Assembly: GCA_933822405.4 (NCBI GenBank) | Contig: CAKOGP040000224.1 | Location: 355,868 to 419,867 of the forward strand | DNA from: Cylindrotheca closterium | Lineage: Eukaryota > Bacillariophyta > Bacillariophyceae > Bacillariales > Bacillariaceae | Length of the DNA: 64,000 bases | Direction: 5' to 3' | Part shown: positions 61,449 through 64,000 of the stretch, piece after piece | Layout: every line of letters begins with the position of its first letter | How positions within the stretch are numbered: position 1 is the first letter of the stretch | Program-made: the position numbers and the translations under genes | Notes under the pieces: generated by a model | What the model was told of the DNA's origin: nothing | What the model saw: the letters and a program-made list of their open reading frames with translations, nothing else | Database searches by the model: none

Positions 61449-61479
<31 letters not shown>

Positions 61480-61963
61480 TCAGCAAGAACTACAGCAACA
61501 TGAAGAATTTCAGCATGGACAAATCCAAGAACCAGACATGCTCTCTATCACCGCTACTACCACTACTGCCACCACTATTACAGAGGCCCTACAGCAAAAC
61601 CTGTTGGAATCAAGTATGGCTATTAGTGCTGCTGCTGCTGCTGCTACCAATGAAGCAACAACAACAACAACAAGAGCAGAGTTACTACTACGACCACCTT
61701 CCCCACTACCACTACCAACATCAGTTCCACCAGTTATCCCTCAAATAGGCGTAGCACCACCGACAGGAGGCTTATTGTTATTGCACAACGATGCCGATGT
61801 TTTGTTTGGCCGTCGACGCAACAATGGTGGGAACAAACTAGTGCGCAAGATGGTGGCCGAATTGGCACCGGAATACGAATCGGCCAACCGGGCGCGCAAA
61901 TTGGAGATTACGAATACCATTGTGGAACAAGTCCAAGCCTTTGGGGGTCGTTTTTTACGGAAA

Positions 61964-62003
<40 letters not shown>

Positions 62004-62128
62004 TGGACGACGACGACGACGGCGACGACGAACAATGGGAAGAGGTGGGGAACGACTATGCTCGGGCCAAGATCAGCAAACACTTTCGGAATCATCGGCG
62101 GCCACAAAAACTAAAGCAGCCATCGTAG
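59849..62128 (+). CDS. CRAL-TRIO (SEC14-like) + two DUF6824 domains, paralog 3 (intron-free)
   Basis: 759 aa, single exon. CRAL-TRIO is about 165-370: YHPESAADQLIRFFATKEGL, GRQIMLEFTSLRKDIPSLQS, FVENTSMALSLPLQFAGFHL, ARFKVHFGSHLECQYLLST. The first DUF6824 domain is about 429-535 (RRNDVLFHRRKCNNGGNLRL...GGRFLKQEEG...WKLVEE...MFRNHRRP) and the second about 648-750 (DADVLFGRRRNNGGNKLVRK...GGRFLRKTT...QWEEV...HFRNHRRP). Between and within the domains are Asn, Gln, Thr and Ala runs from CAA, ACT and GCT repeats, one Thr run lying inside the second DUF6824 domain. It is longer than paralogs 1 and 2 because of these runs. It has none of their introns, so the common ancestor's introns were lost here or theirs were gained. 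Confidence 0.88.
61449..61490 (+). repeat. Coding CAA microsatellite (poly-Gln)
   Basis: CAA/CAG run encoding poly-Gln between the two DUF6824 domains. A second coding run (ACT)n at 61964-62003 encodes poly-Thr inside the second domain. Confidence 0.9.
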
Positions 62129-62207
62129 TCTTCGATATCATAGATCAACTATCACTTATTAGTAGTGTAGACTTGAATATATATATATATATATATATAT
62201 ATTTCTT
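62129..62207. repeat. AT microsatellite between convergent genes
   Basis: An alternating AT run (about 62177-62202) fills most of the 79-bp gap between two convergent stop codons. Confidence 0.9.
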
Positions 62208-63310
62208 CTACAAGAACCCCATGGCTTCCAATTCTCTCTTTCCCGTGAGAAAGATTTCTCCCAACCAAATAATCTGCAGGAGAGACAATAGTGAAAGAGA
62301 GAATCCAGTGAATTGCAACCACGGTTTGCGTCCAACAATCCTAGGATCGTCCGTCTTGAGACAGGCAATCACATCTTGCAAGTAATAGACACTATGGGTG
62401 GTCCAAATAATGACCCGACACACGATAAAGGAAACGGCAAAGATGGCTCCCAAAATCACCTTGGTCAGGGGAAAGGCCGCTGCCAAACCTCGCACACCAA
62501 AATCATCGTCAAAGTTGGCCAACAAACACAGGGCCGCCGTCGAAATTTCGGAATATCCCAGATAAAAGGGTGCGTAATAATGGGCGGCTCCTGGAAAGAG
62601 GGCGCCCCATGCCGTACCAAAGGCGAGAATGTGATGGGCGATGAACAAGGCCCCGTCGTTCCATACGAGGGTATCGTACGAATTCTTGACTTGATATCCA
62701 ATGAATAACAAAATGATTCGTGCCGATTCGGGATGGTATTGAAACAAACGATTCTCGTACGTCTTGGGCATGGCATTCTTCTTGCCTCTCAAGTGTTTGT
62801 CAATCATGTCTTGGGTAAGGTGCCGGGCATTGAAACCAAAGTAGCTGACCACGGCCGCCGATACGAAATCAATTCCCACATGTCGCGCCAGAATGTGACG
62901 ATTGGTTTCATTCTCCAATAGTGGATGGAAATCCTAATATATATATGTAGATTTTGAAATGACGTGTGAGTGATTTGTGAGTGAGTGATTTGTGAGATCA
63001 ACCAACCAACCAACCAACCAACCAACTTGGACATAACATAATACAATAACAACACAATGTAACATCATATAATAGATATATAGATATATAGAAATAAAGA
63101 ACGTACCACATTTGCCAATAGAATCTGACGACATAGCTGCTCCACCCCAATCAAAAAGACCACAAAGACTCCAATCGTAAACAATCTCGCCTGGACTGTG
63201 GGGGTTCTCCCATATTCGTCTTCTCCAAAATCCTTGACGGTGGCGAGAAAGAGTCGAGCGTCCGGAGGCGGAAGTGCTTCACTGGTGGTGGTCGTTGTTG
63301 GTTTGCACAT
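62208..63310 (-). CDS. TLC-domain membrane protein
   Basis: Exons 63310-63107 and 62933-62208, intron 173 nt (donor GTACGT, acceptor TATTAG), give 309 aa. The splice yields ILLANV-DFHPLLENETN. The intron contains an AACC microsatellite. At least six hydrophobic segments are visible, including LFTIGVFVVFLIGVEQL, DFVSAAVVSYFGF, ARIILLFIGYQV, ALFIAHHILAFGTAWG, VILGAIFAVSFIVCRVII and LSLLSLLQIIWLGEIF. The central LLFIGYQVKNSYDTLVWN, HHILAF and YLGYSEISTAAL pattern resembles the TRAM-LAG1-CLN8 (TLC) family, TMEM56/FAM57 type. Such proteins act in lipid or ceramide metabolism or trafficking in the ER (family knowledge). The specific role is unknown. Confidence 0.72.
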
Positions 63311-63898
63311 TATTATTGCTATTGGCTGTCGCTGACTGTGCTGACTGTCGCTGATTGTGCTGATTACTGAATAGTACTGTATTATCTGTAGCTAGCAAGA
63401 AGACTATTCTATTCGATTGCTGTATTGTGTTTTGTTATGTTTTGTAGGGTCTCGAGCAAAACTGTATGTGTACCGAGTCGCGTTATTTTGAATTATTTGT
63501 TGTTGCAGTGTTTGTTGTTATATTGTTGCAATGGAATGGTTCACACAAGAATTAAAAAATAAAATAAAAGACACGCAAAAATAAATGCCGACGTATTGAC
63601 CACAAACGGTGGAAAATTGGCTAGAAATTTAGAGACGGTTAGAAGTCGTTATCTTTAATGTGACGTCATTCTGCGCTGACGGATCATCATTTGATTGATG
63701 CGCATCATCATCATCATTCATTCATTCATTCTTAATATTCCATCCACCATGGGAAGCGCAGTCCAATGCTAGTACTAAACCTAATACAGTTATATATTTA
63801 TGTATATATATAGAATACGATTGCTTTACAACCACTTTATTATTATTTTTAATAATTAAAAAAACGCACCAAACATAGTAACATTCATATTTCAATTG
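63311..63898. other. Intergenic region with CATT microsatellite
   Basis: No gene. CATCAT/CATT runs lie at about 63701-63732, and a TA-rich stretch at 63790-63812. Confidence 0.6.
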
Positions 63899-64000
63899 TT
63901 AATAAATTCCTGGAAGAATCTTGTAGGGAACCAATTGACAATATTCATCGTAATACTTTCCATATTTGGCCTTGCACTTGTCCGAATCTCGATTGGCACG
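63899..64000 (-). CDS. C-terminus of a sterol reductase (ERG4/ERG24/DHCR7 family), partial
   Basis: Only the last 33 codons and the TAA stop lie in the window; the gene continues past the right edge. The residues end DKCKAKYGKYYDEYCQLVPY then KILPGIY. The K-YG-x-x-(W/Y)-x-x-YC-x-x-VPY-(R/K)-(I/L)-(I/L)-PGI(Y/F) pattern is the conserved end of the C14-, C7- and C24(28)-sterol reductase family, NADPH-dependent integral ER enzymes. Which of the three it is cannot be decided from the tail. Confidence 0.82.
   Translation of the reverse strand, partial: RANRDSDKCKAKYGKYYDEYCQLVPYKILPGIY

Overview
The window is nuclear DNA of a diatom, most likely a pennate one. The evidence is direct: many genes carry the domain that diatoms have expanded (DUF6824, named from memory); several pre-proteins have a signal peptide ending at an A-F or A-W junction, which is typical of import into secondary plastids; introns are short GT-AG introns (67-173 nt); low-complexity coding tracts (Ser, Gln, Asn, Thr, Gly) are frequent; and genes are dense on both strands. 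One assembly gap of 10 N lies at 14948-14957. I place no species name on it.

Layout. 0-4 kb: a secretory fusion of a SET domain, an aminopropyltransferase-like domain and an AdoMet-decarboxylase-like domain (one intron). 4-7 kb: a plastid-targeted bestrophin-like channel and a small plastid-targeted protein, both on the minus strand. 7.8-14.2 kb: a tandem triplication of a unit made of a plus-strand DUF6824 gene and a minus-strand phosphodiester-glycosidase (NAGPA-like) gene. All three DUF6824 copies look intact, but only the last NAGPA copy survives; the first two are decayed remnants. 14.4-17.5 kb: a degraded stretch bounded by a 57-bp inverted repeat, with the assembly gap and an interstitial telomere-type TTAGGG run. 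17.8-28.3 kb: membrane proteins of unknown role and three members of an RBR-like RING family, the middle one without RING domains. 28.6-32.1 kb: a four-exon gene encoding five ~130-residue repeats, then a small secreted Ser/His/Tyr-rich protein with a decayed partial copy downstream. 32.7-37.8 kb: a plastid-type bilin reductase and two low-complexity proteins. 38-41.3 kb: three tandem GxxExxY-type (PDDEXK) proteins, two with a C-terminal C2CH zinc-binding motif. 42-47.3 kb: an alpha/beta hydrolase, ribosomal protein RPL12 (uL11) and a protein kinase. 47.7-52 kb and 59.8-62.1 kb: three paralogs of a CRAL-TRIO (SEC14-like) lipid-binding domain followed by two DUF6824 domains. 52.6-58.5 kb: two paralogous low-complexity proteins flanking a foldback element that has inserted in a 20-bp minisatellite. 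62.2-63.3 kb: a TLC-domain membrane protein. The window ends inside the last exon of a sterol-reductase gene.

The two most interesting themes are the DUF6824 genes (six in the window, in two architectures, one fused to a lipid-binding module and so possibly a lipid-sensing regulator) and the polyamine-type fusion at the left edge, whose predicted catalytic residues are partly replaced. Local duplication followed by loss recurs throughout: DUF6824/NAGPA, RBR-like, PDDEXK, SEC14-DUF6824, the 52.6/57.2-kb pair, and the secreted-protein tail. Exon boundaries were placed by eye from GT-AG sites, reading frame and paralog alignment; no transcript evidence was available.
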